Positions 1 to 9,326 are shown, counted from the first letter of the stretch. The stretch is DNA of 64,000 nucleotides from VXNE01 sp963665455 (GCA_963665455.1 OY762279.1:620001-684000), one strand, 5' to 3'. The notes: generated from the letters alone by a model not told the origin. A program made the numbers and translations.

Positions 1-1
1 G

Positions 2-3000
2 GACGACCTGGCGGAGGGCAACGCGGCGAAGGGGCTGGCCGGTTCGGTGACGGCCGGCGACGGCGACTGGCGGCTGGAGCTTGAGAGCGACCTGCCCATC
101 GAGGTGCTGGCGTACGCGCGCACGCGGGACGGCTTCGTGACGAGCCTGCACGACGCGGCGCCGACGGTGGGCCGCGACTCCCACGTGGCGACGCTGAACC
201 CGGGCAGCAACGACCGGCAGGTGAGCTCGCTGCGGCTGGTGAACGCGGGCGGCGCGGCGGCGGAGGTGGCGATCGTGGCGGTGGACGACGCCGGCGGGTC
301 GCCGGGCGGCGCGGTGTCGCTGGTGGTGCCGGCCGGGGGCGCGGTCACGCACACCTCCCTCGAACTCGAGGAGGGCGCGGGCTCCGGCCTGGTCGGCGGC
401 ATCGGCGACGGCGCGGGCAAGTGGCGGCTGCGGGTGACGTCGCGGCAGCCCGTGCGGGCGCTGAGCCTGATCCGGAGTCCGACCGGGCACCTGACGAACC
501 TGTCGACGGCCACGGCGCCGCCGGTGGCGCGGGTGGTGGCGCTGGCGCCCGCGGTCGAGGTTCCGCCGGAGATGCGGGACGTGGGCGACGTGGTGGTTCG
601 GACGCTGGGCGGCGACGGCGCGGAGGTGGCGGCGGACGGCTCCTCGTCGGTGCTGGTGGCGTCGGACGAGGGCGGCACGGTGCTGCTGGCGCTGGCGGAC
701 GAGGACGGCGGGTTGCTGGACGGGGGCGCGGGCGCGGTGGACGTGGGCATCGAGAGCACGGCGCTGGCGCTGGCGGCGGCGGCGTCGGGGTGGCGGCTGC
801 CCCGGGTGGATCGGGAGCTCGCCGCGGCGATCCGCGGCCGGGCCGAGTTCGCCGACCTCGTCGAATTGCTGACGGGGCTGATGGCGGCGGACAAGAACTA
901 CCTGGACCGGCTGTACGACTACCCGGGGGCGGTGGCGCTGGTCAGGAGCGTGGGTGCCGGGGCGGCGGCGGCGCGCGCCGGGTCCGCCGCGGGTCGGGCC
1001 GGCGGCGTCGCGACGCAACGGGCGCGGTCCGCGCCGGCGGCGCCGTCCGCACTGGACGCGCCTCCCGGCGGGAGGGTGGCGCGGTCCGGTCCGGTCGAGG
1101 CGCGGGAGAGGACGTTCTATTGCTGGTCGGAGAACCGGGTCGTCGGCGCCGTCCGGTGGATCCCGTGGGTTGGCGACGAACTCGTCTCGTGGGTTCCCTG
1201 CAGCCCCTGGCGCTGGGGGCAGCCCTGGATCTGGCACGGCGACGCGAGGGGGCTGGAGGCGTACGTCGACGGGGGCAACGTGCTCAACCTGGTCAGGGAC
1301 GTGGCCCTGAATCCCCTGTCCACCGCCGTCGCGTGGGGCAGGGGCTACGTGGAGGTCGCCATCGCCGCGGCGTCGGAGGCGCCGTTCCTCGCCGTCACCA
1401 GGGCGGTCCCGGAGGGCCTGCGGGGCCGGCTGCACGCCGTCGCCAACCCGGGCTTCGTGAACTTCGCGATGCGCGGCCACGCGGGCGCGGACGCGGACTG
1501 GTTGTACGTGCCGCGCAACCTCGACGTGGTCAACAAGCTGTTCAACTCGGGCGCGGCGCCCGGCGCGGTCACCGGCGTGCTGGAGCCGGAGGTCGCGCGG
1601 TTGCGCTTCGAGCGCCACCGGTTCGACCTGCTGAGCGGGGACGACGCCGCGCGGACGGTGAGCTGGATGAACGCGCTGCACCTGGGGCTCGCGGCGGCGG
1701 AGCTCGTGACCAACGTGTCCGCCGCGCGCGGCGCGCTGCGCAACGCCGGGGACTGGGTTGCGTGCAGCAGGGCCGTCGCGGGGCAACTCGACGCGGCGGG
1801 CCTCGGCTCCGCCGCCGTGCCGCGCGCGGGCGACGGCGACGCGGCGCCGCTGCGCCGGTTGTGGGACTTCGCGCGGGGCCCCGGCAGGACGATGCTGGAC
1901 GCGCTGCTGAAGTCGGCGGGGCACGAGGCCTGCCGCGGCGTGTTGCAGTCCGTCGTCAAGGCGGCGGTCGGGAGCGCCGCCGGGGCGGCGGCCAACATGA
2001 CGCCCGCGGGCTGGGCCCTGCTGGCGTTCGACGCCGCCACCGAGACGGTGCCGACGGCGGCGGCCTACTTCCGGCCCGGCGCGGACCGGGTGGACTACCA
2101 CCTCACCTGGAGCCTCGGGGACGACGAGGAGTTCCCGCACGTCTCCGAGGTGGAGAGGACGTCCGGGCCGGCGGCGCGGTTCACGCACGAGCAGGGCGAC
2201 GGCTTCTCGGGCGTGCTGGACGCCTCGGGCACCGTGGCCGGCGACTCGGACGCGCTGGCGTTCGAGTGGACCGTCGAGGGCGCGCATGCCGGCGTCGGCG
2301 AGCGCCTGACGCACCACTTCGGCGCGGCGGGCGCGCATCGCGTGGACCTGCTCGTGACGGACGGCAACGGCGAGACCGGCAAGTCCTCCGCGCGGGTGGA
2401 GGTGACGGACGGGCGGCCGCCGGTGATCGCGGGCGTGTCGTGCGTGGCGACGGACGACGGCACGGTGCGGATGCGGGCGGACTTCGGGGACCCGGACGGC
2501 CAGGTCGACCTGGTGGAGTGGCGGGGGCGGGCCCGGAGCCCGCTGCCGGACGCGACCACCGACGGCGGCACGACGGAGGTGGAGCTGACCTCGTCGTGGG
2601 CGTGGACCGCGGTGGCGGTGGTGGACGACCGCGGCAACCGTGCCTCGATGGCTTGCCAGGTGCGCAGGGAGCTGGGGTCCTTCCGGGACGCCATGGCCTC
2701 GGGCGGCCTTGGGCCGGAGATGGTTACGATACCGGCGGGTTATCTCCCCATGGGCTGCCTGAACGACGACGGCGACTGTGCGAGCCACGAGTTCCCGGTG
2801 CACGTGGTGAAGTTCGACGAGCCGTTCGCGGTGTCGAAGTACGAGGTGACGTTCGAGGAATATGACCGCTTCACGCATGCGAGCAGCGGGCATGGGAGCG
2901 CGGGCGATCAAGGCTTTGGCCGCGGTCGCCGCCCGGTGATCAACGTGTCGTGGTACGACGCGAAGGACTACGTGGCCTGGCTGTCGTCCGAGACGGGCGC

Positions 3001-3469
3001 GCACTACCGGCTGCTCTCCGAGGCGGAGTGGGAATACGCGGCGCGGGCGGGAACGGAGACGAAGTACCATTGGGGGAATGACATCGGGACGAACCGGGCC
3101 AACTGTCGCGGTTGCGGTAGCCAGTGGGACGGCGGGCGAACCGCTCCGGTGGGTTCGTTCGCGCCCAACCCGTTTGGTTTGTACGACATGCACGGGAACG
3201 TCTATGAGTGGGTCGAGGACTGCTGGAACGAGAGCTACGAAGGTGCGCCGTCTGATGGCAGCGCTTGGCTAAGTGGCGATTGCTCCACAGGCGTTTATCG
3301 TAGCGGCTCCTGGTACTACGATCCGAGCGAGGCCCGTTCGGCGCACCGCATTGTGGGTTGCCCCGTGAGCTATCCCTATGACCCGTCCGGGGTCCGCCCG
3401 TGTTCCCACGGCCGCGCCGACGGCTACCTCGACAGCGGTTTCCGCGTAGCCCGGACGCTCGCGCGGTGA
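2..3469 (+). CDS. Large modular secreted-type protein with PKD-like and C-terminal FGE-sulfatase (SUMF1-like) domain, 5' partial
   Basis: The reading frame is open from base 2, so the N-terminus lies outside the window; about 1155 codons are visible. Near the start are two copies of a short beta-type module, built around W-R-L...V-x-A-x-x-x-x-R and ending in a G-x-(V/L)-T-(S/N)-L motif. The middle (about residues 250-680) is unrecognised. Residues about 720-790 resemble a PKD/Ig fold. The last about 240 residues form a formylglycine-generating-enzyme-type domain with IPAGYLPMGC, VSKYEVTFEEYDRF, RLLSEAEWEYAARAG, DMHGNVYEWVEDCW, YRSGSWYYDP and SGFRVAR. These are known fold signatures of the SUMF1 family. 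Whether it is catalytic is unclear, because most bacterial members act as binding or scaffold domains. Probably extracytoplasmic (inference). Its GC content is very high. Confidence 0.75.
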   Translation, partial: DDLAEGNAAKGLAGSVTAGDGDWRLELESDLPIEVLAYARTRDGFVTSLHDAAPTVGRDSHVATLNPGSNDRQVSSLRLVNAGGAAAEVAIVAVDDAGGSPGGAVSLVVPAGGAVTHTSLELEEGAGSGLVGGIGDGAGKWRLRVTSRQPVRALSLIRSPTGHLTNLSTATAPPVARVVALAPAVEVPPEMRDVGDVVVRTLGGDGAEVAADGSSSVLVASDEGGTVLLALADEDGGLLDGGAGAVDVGIESTALALAAAASGWRLPRVDRELAAAIRGRAEFADLVELLTGLMAADKNYLDRLYDYPGAVALVRSVGAGAAAARAGSAAGRAGGVATQRARSAPAAPSALDAPPGGRVARSGPVEARERTFYCWSENRVVGAVRWIPWVGDELVSWVPCSPWRWGQPWIWHGDARGLEAYVDGGNVLNLVRDVALNPLSTAVAWGRGYVEVAIAAASEAPFLAVTRAVPEGLRGRLHAVANPGFVNFAMRGHAGADADWLYVPRNLDVVNKLFNSGAAPGAVTGVLEPEVARLRFERHRFDLLSGDDAARTVSWMNALHLGLAAAELVTNVSAARGALRNAGDWVACSRAVAGQLDAAGLGSAAVPRAGDGDAAPLRRLWDFARGPGRTMLDALLKSAGHEACRGVLQSVVKAAVGSAAGAAANMTPAGWALLAFDAATETVPTAAAYFRPGADRVDYHLTWSLGDDEEFPHVSEVERTSGPAARFTHEQGDGFSGVLDASGTVAGDSDALAFEWTVEGAHAGVGERLTHHFGAAGAHRVDLLVTDGNGETGKSSARVEVTDGRPPVIAGVSCVATDDGTVRMRADFGDPDGQVDLVEWRGRARSPLPDATTDGGTTEVELTSSWAWTAVAVVDDRGNRASMACQVRRELGSFRDAMASGGLGPEMVTIPAGYLPMGCLNDDGDCASHEFPVHVVKFDEPFAVSKYEVTFEEYDRFTHASSGHGSAGDQGFGRGRRPVINVSWYDAKDYVAWLSSETGAHYRLLSEAEWEYAARAGTETKYHWGNDIGTNRANCRGCGSQWDGGRTAPVGSFAPNPFGLYDMHGNVYEWVEDCWNESYEGAPSDGSAWLSGDCSTGVYRSGSWYYDPSEARSAHRIVGCPVSYPYDPSGVRPCSHGRADGYLDSGFRVARTLAR

Positions 3470-3543
3470 TCCCTCTCCTTACGTCAAGGCGGTTTGGTGG
3501 GGGTGCGGCTTCGGGACGACGGCATGTTGGTGGGCCCCGGCGG

Positions 3544-4911
3544 TCAGGCCTCGCCCGCATGCGGCGCAATGAACGCCTTCACCGCTTCCATATCCGGCGG
3601 AAGCAAGGTCTTCCTCTCGGGCTTGTCTGCGAGTCCGTCCAGCATCGGGTGACGGGCCACGTCGTGGCCGGCCGCCTCGTTCACCGACTCCGGGAACTTC
3701 GCCGGATGCGCGGCGGCCAGGCAGATCATCGGTCGATGGTCCGGAAAACGCTGCGCCGCGGCGACGCCGACCGCGGTATGGGGATCGATCACGTAGCGCC
3801 GTCTCGCGTAGAGGTCCGCCATGGCGGCGACGGTGGCCGGTTCGTCCACCGCGGTCGCGACGATGCCTTCGTCGCTTGGGGGGCCGCCGTCGATGCGGGC
3901 GGCGCCCTCGGCGGCGAACGTGGTCATGAACGCCCGGAGGGCTTCGGCGTCACAACCGAGGCGGTAGTAGACGAAGCGCTCGAAGTTGCTCGCGACCTGG
4001 ATGTCCATGGACGGGCTGATGGTCCGCCGGGTCTCGCCCCGGCTGTAGACGCCGGTTTGGAAGAAGCGCGCGAGGATGTCGTTGTCGTTGGTGCCGAGGA
4101 CGAGCCGGTGGATGGGCGCGCCCATCGTGCGGGCGAGGTAGCCGGCCAGGATGTTGCCGAAGTTGCCGGTCGGGACGCTGAACGAGACCGATTCGTCGAA
4201 GCGCAACGCGCCGTGCAGGTAGTAGACGGTCTGCGCTAGCACCCGCGCCCAGTTCACCGAGTTGGCGGCGCCGAGGCCGTGCCGTGCCTTGAAGTCGAGA
4301 TCGCTGAAGATCGCCTTCACGATGCGCTGGCAGTCGTCGAAAGTGCCGTCGATGGCGATGCAGTGGACGTTCTCGTCCGGCACCGTCGTCATCTGGAGTT
4401 CCTGTAGTGCGCTGGTGCGGCCGGCCGGGTAGAGCACGAACACGCCCATGCCGGCGCGGCCCCGGACCCCGGCGATGGCGGCGCTGCCCGTGTCTCCGCT
4501 GGTGGCGCACAGCACGTTCAGGCGGGTGCCGCGGCTAGTGACGATGTGTTCGAAGAGCCGTCCAAGCACCTGTAGCGCCACGTCCTTGAAGGCGAGGGTC
4601 GGCCCGTGAAAGAGCTCCATGACGTGCAGGTCGCCGAGATCGACCAGCGGGACGATGTCCGGGTCGTCGAAGGTCGCATACGCTTCCCGGACGATCTCTT
4701 CGATGCGCACGGCCGGGATGTCGTCGGCGAAGTGGGCGAACACCTCGGTCGCGAGCGCCGCGTACGGCAGGGCGCGCCACGCGTCGAGCCGGTCCGCGAA
4801 GGAAGGCAACGCCTCGGGCAGCAACAGCCCCCCGTCTGGCGCGAGACCGGTGAGGACGGCATCCTGGAAGGACAGCGGCGGCGTCCCGCCCCGGGTGCTG
4901 ATGTAGCGCAT
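3544..4911 (-). CDS. thrC: Threonine synthase
   Basis: 455 aa, full length for the family. It converts O-phospho-L-homoserine to L-threonine with PLP, the last step of threonine biosynthesis, in the cytosol. The N-terminus carries the family signature (YISTRGG, then GLAPDGGLLLPE). The PLP lysine lies in FHGPTLAFKD (K109). The phosphate-binding loop is SVPTGNFGN (about residues 245-253), and SGDTGSAA (about 138-145) is also present. The start codon is ATG. The stop of selO lies 2 nt upstream, so thrC is the downstream member of a selO-thrC transcription unit. It converges on the upstream plus-strand FGE-like gene with a 74-nt gap in which no strong terminator is visible. No homoserine kinase or dehydrogenase gene is adjacent. 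Confidence 0.95.
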   Translation of the reverse strand: MRYISTRGGTPPLSFQDAVLTGLAPDGGLLLPEALPSFADRLDAWRALPYAALATEVFAHFADDIPAVRIEEIVREAYATFDDPDIVPLVDLGDLHVMELFHGPTLAFKDVALQVLGRLFEHIVTSRGTRLNVLCATSGDTGSAAIAGVRGRAGMGVFVLYPAGRTSALQELQMTTVPDENVHCIAIDGTFDDCQRIVKAIFSDLDFKARHGLGAANSVNWARVLAQTVYYLHGALRFDESVSFSVPTGNFGNILAGYLARTMGAPIHRLVLGTNDNDILARFFQTGVYSRGETRRTISPSMDIQVASNFERFVYYRLGCDAEALRAFMTTFAAEGAARIDGGPPSDEGIVATAVDEPATVAAMADLYARRRYVIDPHTAVGVAAAQRFPDHRPMICLAAAHPAKFPESVNEAAGHDVARHPMLDGLADKPERKTLLPPDMEAVKAFIAPHAGEA

Positions 4912-4913
4912 CG

Positions 4914-6512
4914 TCAGGAGCTACAGGAGAGCATGGAGCAACCCGCGCGATGCCGCGCCCACTCGGGCCGCTTGGCCGCGAATGCCTCCTTGCCGGGTTG
5001 CTGGTCGTAGGGCCGGCGCAGCACGTCAAGAAGCTCGTGGATGCGTGCGTAGTCACCGGCCTCCGCTTGGTCGATGGCCTCCTGGGCGAGGTAGTTGCGC
5101 AGCACGAAGCGCGGGTTGTTGGCGTTCATGCGGGCGATCCTGGCCGCGTCCGTAGTGCCGTCCTGGCGCACCCGGGCGGCATAGCGCTGGAGCCAAGCCT
5201 CGCAGCGTTCCTTGAGGGCGGGGGTGAGCGCGTTCGGGTCGTACCAGGCATCGCGCAGCGGTTCGATGTCGATGTCTTCGAGGTCCACGAGGGCGAGGTT
5301 GCGGAAGAACAGGGTCATGTCCGTTTCGGTCGCGGCGAAGAGGGCGAACAGGTCGCCGAAGAGCTGCTCGTCCTGGGCGCGGTCGCAGTGGGCGAGGCCG
5401 AGCTTGCGTGCGGTCATCGCCTCCGATTGTTCCTGGTATTGCCGCGCGAAGTCCTTAAGCACAGCCTCGAGCGGATCCGCCGCGCCAACCGCCGGCAGGA
5501 TGGCCTTCGCGAGTTGGAGCAGGTTCCACTGGGCGACGGCGGGTTGCTGACCGTACCGGTAGCGGCGCGTGGCGGCGTCGGTGGTGTTGGGCGTCCAGTC
5601 GGGGTCGTAGCCCTCGAGCCAGCCGTACGGGCCGTAGTCGATGGTGAGGCCGAGCACGCTCATGTTGTCCGTGTTCATCACGCCATGTACGAAGCCGACG
5701 CGCATCCAGTGGACGATCATCGTCACCGTGCGCGCGGCGACCTCCGCGAACCAGCGCACGTATCGCTCGACCGGGTCGGAGATGTGGCCGAGTTCGGAGA
5801 AGTCCGTGGCGAGGGTGAAGTCGAGCAGCCGGCGCAGCAGCTCCGTGTCGCTGCGGGCCGCGAGGATTTCGAAGTGGCCGAAGCGCGTGAAGGACGGGGC
5901 GACGCGGCACACCACCGCGCCGGGCTCTGGTGCCGGGTGGCCGTCGTAGAGGATGTCGCGGACCACCTGCTCCCCCGTGAGGACGAGCGACAGCGCTCGA
6001 GTCGTCGGGACGCCGAGGTGGAACATCGCCTCGCTGCACAGGAACTCGCGCAGGGACGAACGCAGCACGGCCAGGCCGTCCGCGGTGCGGGAGTACGGCG
6101 TGGGCCCCGCGCCCTTGAGCTGCAGCGTCCAGCGTTCCCCCCGCGTGTTGACCACCTCGCCGAGATTGATGGCGCGCCCGTCGCCGAGCTGTCCCGCCCA
6201 GTTCCCGAATTGGTGGCCGCCGTAGCAGGTGGCGATCGGATCCATGCCAGGCAGCGTCCGGTTGCCGGCGAAGACTTCGGCGTAGTGCGCCGCGTCGCCC
6301 GGCTGCGGGGGGAGGTCGAGCAACGCCGCCGCCTCCGGCGACCAACCGATCAGGCGGGGTGCCTCCACGGCTTGTGGTTGCACCCGCGAATAGCACGCTC
6401 CGGCCACTTGGCGGCGAAAGTTCCCGGCTTCGGGGTCCGCGGGGAGTTCGGCGGCGAAACGGTTGTCGAACTCAAGCTCGTCGAGTTCGAGGGCGTGCGC
6501 TGGGGCGTTCAT
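4914..6512 (-). CDS. selO: Protein adenylyltransferase SelO (YdiU family)
   Basis: 532 aa, close to the usual bacterial SelO length. The family has a pseudokinase fold and transfers AMP to Ser/Thr/Tyr of target proteins, a role tied to redox stress. Visible motifs include DNRFAAELP near the N-terminus, GGHQFGNWAGQLGDGRAI with LGEVV, LKGAGPTPYSRTADG, the HGVMNTDNMS loop with the metal-binding region LTIDYGPYGWLE, and the C-terminal tail ending in CSS. That tail corresponds to the region where eukaryotic SelO carries selenocysteine. The ATG at 6512 gives the family N-terminus. It sits 2 nt upstream of thrC on the same strand and is probably co-transcribed with it. Confidence 0.93.
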   Translation of the reverse strand: MNAPAHALELDELEFDNRFAAELPADPEAGNFRRQVAGACYSRVQPQAVEAPRLIGWSPEAAALLDLPPQPGDAAHYAEVFAGNRTLPGMDPIATCYGGHQFGNWAGQLGDGRAINLGEVVNTRGERWTLQLKGAGPTPYSRTADGLAVLRSSLREFLCSEAMFHLGVPTTRALSLVLTGEQVVRDILYDGHPAPEPGAVVCRVAPSFTRFGHFEILAARSDTELLRRLLDFTLATDFSELGHISDPVERYVRWFAEVAARTVTMIVHWMRVGFVHGVMNTDNMSVLGLTIDYGPYGWLEGYDPDWTPNTTDAATRRYRYGQQPAVAQWNLLQLAKAILPAVGAADPLEAVLKDFARQYQEQSEAMTARKLGLAHCDRAQDEQLFGDLFALFAATETDMTLFFRNLALVDLEDIDIEPLRDAWYDPNALTPALKERCEAWLQRYAARVRQDGTTDAARIARMNANNPRFVLRNYLAQEAIDQAEAGDYARIHELLDVLRRPYDQQPGKEAFAAKRPEWARHRAGCSMLSCSS

Positions 6513-6559
6513 GGGCGCACATTCTACGGGACGGTTGGGGACGGACCCGGCTTGCGGAC

Positions 6560-6584
6560 AAAAAAAGGGGCGCCGAAGCGCCCC
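6560..6584 (-). terminator. Rho-independent terminator of amtB
   Basis: On the minus strand a perfect 7-bp stem (GGGGCGC / GCGCCCC, bases 6567-6584) with a 4-nt loop is followed by a run of seven T (complement of 6560-6566). It lies 27 nt past the amtB stop codon, where a terminator for the porin-glnK-amtB operon is expected. It also separates that operon from selO-thrC. Confidence 0.88.
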
Positions 6585-6610
6585 AACAGGGAGGAGTACG
6601 TGGTGGCCCT

Positions 6611-7858
6611 TTATCCTTGCGAAAACTCCGGGTAGGCCTCGATGCCGGTCTCGGCCACGTCCGCGCCGACTTCCTCGTCCTCTTCGGAGATGCGGATGCC
6701 CATCGCGTACTTGAGGATCGCCCAGACGATCAGGCTCGCGATGAAGACCCAGCCGAAGATCCCGACGATGCCGAGCAACTGGCCGCCGATGGTGGCTTCC
6801 TCGTTGCTGAACACCACCGCGATGATGCCCCAGATGCCGCAGGTGCCGTGCACGCTGATGGCGCCGACCGGGTCGTCGATCCGGAGCTTGTCGAGGAGCA
6901 CGATGGAGGCGACGACGATCAGCCCGCCGATGACACCCACGATCATCGACCAGAAGGCGGAGCCGGAGAGCGGATCGGCGGTGATGGCCACCAGACCGGC
7001 GAGCGCGCCGTTCAGCGCCATCGTGAGGTCCGCCTTACCGAACCAGACGCGCGCCAGCACGAGGGCGGCCACGAGCCCGCCGCACGCGGCGATGTTCGTG
7101 TTGACGAACACCTTTGCGACGGCGTTGGCCTCGTCGACGTTCGAGAGCTTGAGTTCCGAGCCGCCGTTGAAGCCGAACCAGCCGAACCAGAGCACGAACA
7201 TGCCAAGGGTCGCCAGGGGCATGTTGCAGCCCGGAATAGCGTTCACGCGGCCGTCGGCGCCGTATTTGCCCGCCCGCGGTCCGAGCAGGAGCACGCCCGC
7301 CAGCGCCGCCGCCGCGCCGCACATGTGGACGATCCCGGAACCGGCGAAGTCGGAATAGCCGGCCTCGGAGAGCCAGCCGCCGCCCCAGGTCCACATCCCC
7401 TGCAGCGGGTAGATGAACGCGGTCATCACCACGGCGAAGCCGAGGAACGCCCACAGCTTCATCCGCTCCGCCACGGCGCCGGAGACAATGGACATGGCGG
7501 TCGCCACGAAGACGACTTGGAAGAAGTAGTCCGAGCGCGCGGAGTAGTAGGTCTCGCCGCCGCTCGCGACGACGGCTTCGGCGGTGTGCTCGGGCTGCAG
7601 CAGGAAGCCGAGGCTCGGGAGGATGCCGCCCGCCTCGGTGCCGCCGACATACATGATGTGATACCCGACGAGCAGGTACATGATGCAGGCGATCGAGTAG
7701 AGCGCGACGTTCTTGGTGAGGATCTCCGCGGTGTTCTTGGCGCGGACCATGCCCGACTCGAGCATGGAGAAGCCGCACGCCATGAACATGACGAGGACGC
7801 CCATCACCAGGAAGTAGAAGGTGTCGATGGCGTAGTTGGTTTGGATTAGGTCTTCCAC
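6611..7858 (-). CDS. amtB: Ammonium transporter AmtB
   Basis: 415 aa Amt/Rh-family channel with about 11 hydrophobic segments, beginning TNYAIDTFYFLVMGVLVMF. It conducts ammonium across the inner membrane. Conserved elements include ACGFSMLESGMVRAKN, the pore histidines in IVHMCGAAAALAG and SVHGTCGIWG, the GFNGGSELK segment, and a charged C-terminal tail that contacts GlnK in the family. The start is GTG at 7858, set by an AAGGAG ribosome-binding site 7 nt upstream. It follows glnK by 27 nt. The glnK-amtB pairing is a near-universal arrangement in which uridylylated GlnK releases and unmodified GlnK blocks the channel. A canonical terminator lies just downstream. Confidence 0.96.
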   Translation of the reverse strand: MEDLIQTNYAIDTFYFLVMGVLVMFMACGFSMLESGMVRAKNTAEILTKNVALYSIACIMYLLVGYHIMYVGGTEAGGILPSLGFLLQPEHTAEAVVASGGETYYSARSDYFFQVVFVATAMSIVSGAVAERMKLWAFLGFAVVMTAFIYPLQGMWTWGGGWLSEAGYSDFAGSGIVHMCGAAAALAGVLLLGPRAGKYGADGRVNAIPGCNMPLATLGMFVLWFGWFGFNGGSELKLSNVDEANAVAKVFVNTNIAACGGLVAALVLARVWFGKADLTMALNGALAGLVAITADPLSGSAFWSMIVGVIGGLIVVASIVLLDKLRIDDPVGAISVHGTCGIWGIIAVVFSNEEATIGGQLLGIVGIFGWVFIASLIVWAILKYAMGIRISEEDEEVGADVAETGIEAYPEFSQG

Positions 7859-7885
7859 TATGACTCTCCTTGGCGGGCCCGCCGC

Positions 7886-8224
7886 CTAGATGGCGTCGGA
7901 CCCGGTTTCACCGGTTCTGATGCGAACGACTTCCCCGAGCGGCGCGACGAAGACCTTGCCGTCGCCCACCTTCCCCGTGTTGGCGGACTTGCCGATGGTC
8001 TCAAGGCATTGATCGAGCATGTCGTCCCCGACGGCCACCTCGATCTTCACCTTGGGCAGGAAATCCACGACGTACTCCGCCCCGCGGTAGAGTTCCGTGT
8101 GGCCCTTCTGGCGCCCGAAGCCCTTGACTTCGGTCACGGTCATGCCGGCCACGCCGATGTCCGAGAGCGCTTCGCGGACGTCGTCGAGCTTGAACGGCTT
8201 GATGATTGCCGTGATGAGTTTCAT
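7886..8224 (-). CDS. glnK: PII signal transduction protein GlnK (amtB-linked copy)
   Basis: 112 aa, the exact family length. PII trimers read ATP/ADP and 2-oxoglutarate and control AmtB and nitrogen regulators. Visible are KLITAIIKPFKLDDVREAL, GFGRQKGHTELYRGAEY with the T-loop uridylylation tyrosine Y51, VDFLPKVKIE, and the C-terminal signature GKVGDGKVFV. The start ATG at 8224 follows an AGAGGAG site. An in-frame extension to 8377 exists but lacks family similarity. It lies 27 nt upstream of amtB and downstream of the porin gene, all on one strand and apparently under the sigma-54 promoter at 9111. A second PII gene is at 9337. Confidence 0.95.
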   Translation of the reverse strand: MKLITAIIKPFKLDDVREALSDIGVAGMTVTEVKGFGRQKGHTELYRGAEYVVDFLPKVKIEVAVGDDMLDQCLETIGKSANTGKVGDGKVFVAPLGEVVRIRTGETGSDAI

Positions 8225-8318
8225 CTGAGTTCTCCTCTGGTCGGATCGGCGCTGCAAGCGACCACCCGCGAGCCTGCGTTGCCCTCGGAGGTACGCCGAG
8301 CGTGCCGTGGCTGCCGCC

Positions 8319-8993
8319 CTACAAGCTCTTCGAGATGGACAGGATGACCCGTGCCTCGCAGTCGGCGTCGCAGACATCCTCGTCGAGGTCCGTGCCGACG
8401 ATGCCCACGCCGATGTCGGCCCCGGCGACCGGGAAGGTCAGGGTGATGCCGTAGTCGATGTAGCTGTCGTCGTCGCCGTTGATCTCGTCGGCGTTGTTGA
8501 AGCCGACGTGGAAGTCGAGCGCGGCGTTCTCGGTCACCGCCCAGCTATAGCCGGCGTAGGGGTAGTAGAAGGTGGGTCCGCCGTCGCCGAGATACGCGTC
8601 GGAGTAGTTGATCCCGAAGGTGAAGTCGTTGACGCCGATGGAGGCGGCAAGCTCGTTGTAGTCGAGCGCGTCGCCCTCGCTGATGTACTCGAAGCGGATG
8701 TAGCTCACGTCATAGGAGACGCCGCTGTCGCCGAACTCGCCGCCGTAGCCGACGTAGAGGTCGAGTTCCGTGCTGGTGTCGTCGCCGAAGTTCACGTTGG
8801 ACATCCACGTTCCGACGTAGAAACCGGATTCCGCGGCGACGTCGAAGCCGCCCTGGATTGCCGGGTCGCGGGTGGTTTGCGACCAGCCGCGGAAGGAGTA
8901 GTCCGTGGCGATCGTGACGTTGCCCGAAATCTCGGCGGCCGTCGCCCCGAGCGCCAGGCATCCTGCAATCAGGGCCAGTATTGTCTTGCGCAT
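8319..8993 (-). CDS. TorF-family putative outer-membrane porin
   Basis: 224 aa with a cleavable signal peptide (KTILALIAGCLALG, probable cleavage after ATA-A). The mature part is a beta-barrel pattern with alternating aromatic residues (GNVTIATDYSFRGWSQT, GFYVGTWMSNVNFG, LYVGYGGE). It matches the conserved hypothetical family named TorF / TIGR02001, which is often encoded next to glnK-amtB in proteobacteria. I chose the ATG at 8993, preceded by GAGGAAG, over an upstream TTG at 9005. The context suggests outer-membrane uptake of a nitrogen compound under nitrogen limitation (inference). The C-terminal SISKSL is not the classical terminal phenylalanine. Confidence 0.83.
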   Translation of the reverse strand: MRKTILALIAGCLALGATAAEISGNVTIATDYSFRGWSQTTRDPAIQGGFDVAAESGFYVGTWMSNVNFGDDTSTELDLYVGYGGEFGDSGVSYDVSYIRFEYISEGDALDYNELAASIGVNDFTFGINYSDAYLGDGGPTFYYPYAGYSWAVTENAALDFHVGFNNADEINGDDDSYIDYGITLTFPVAGADIGVGIVGTDLDEDVCDADCEARVILSISKSL

Positions 8994-9110
8994 TTGCTTC
9001 CTCAACCTCTCTATCCCGTTGAAATCGACTGCTTGCGAACAACGCGGACAGAGGGACGGCCTCGTGGGCCGCGGCTAAGTCGCGCCGGTCAAGCCAAGCG
9101 CCTCTCCTGC

Positions 9111-9126
9111 TGCACATATCGTGCCA
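9111..9126 (-). promoter_or_regulatory. Sigma-54 (RpoN) promoter for porin-glnK-amtB
   Basis: On the minus strand the sequence TGGCACGATATGTGCA has GG and GC dinucleotides 10 nt apart. It differs from the consensus TGGCACG-N4-TTGCW at one position. It lies 118 nt upstream of the porin start, oriented toward it. Sigma-54 control of glnK-amtB is well established in proteobacteria. Confidence 0.85.
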
Positions 9127-9236
9127 CTCGCTAGGCAAAGCCCGGAGTGTTGCAGTGCCGTTACGGCGAACGGCGGGAGGGCGGCGTTGGGGAGCGGACG
9201 TCAGCGGAGGCTAGTGCTCGAAAGGAGTGCTCGGCG

Positions 9237-9253
9237 TGCCCCGTTTTGGTGCG
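9237..9253. promoter_or_regulatory. Possible NtrC enhancer site
   Basis: TGCCCC-N5-GGTGCG is one mismatch from the NtrC core GCACC-N5-GGTGC. It lies about 111 nt upstream of the sigma-54 element, a normal enhancer distance. Only one copy was found, so this is an inference. Confidence 0.4.
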
Positions 9254-9299
9254 AGGCACTGGGCCGGCTTGGGCCGTGAACGAACCGAAGGCGGTGGGT

Positions 9300-9326
9300 C
9301 GCGGCGACAGTTTCGTGGTCGCCGCG
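9300..9326 (-). terminator. Stem-loop downstream of second glnK (weak terminator candidate)
   Basis: A perfect 9-bp inverted repeat (CGCGGCGAC / GTCGCCGCG) with a 9-nt loop lies 11 nt beyond the stop codon at 9337. There is no T-run, so it may be Rho-assisted or an mRNA-stabilising hairpin. Confidence 0.4.

Noticed and set aside
421..2865. Long arginine/glycine-rich reading frame overlapping the FGE-like gene
   Set aside because: Low-complexity frame caused by high GC; the overlapping frame has clear domains.
4950..6635. Plus-strand reading frame opposite selO
   Set aside because: Antisense shadow of selO, no protein motifs.
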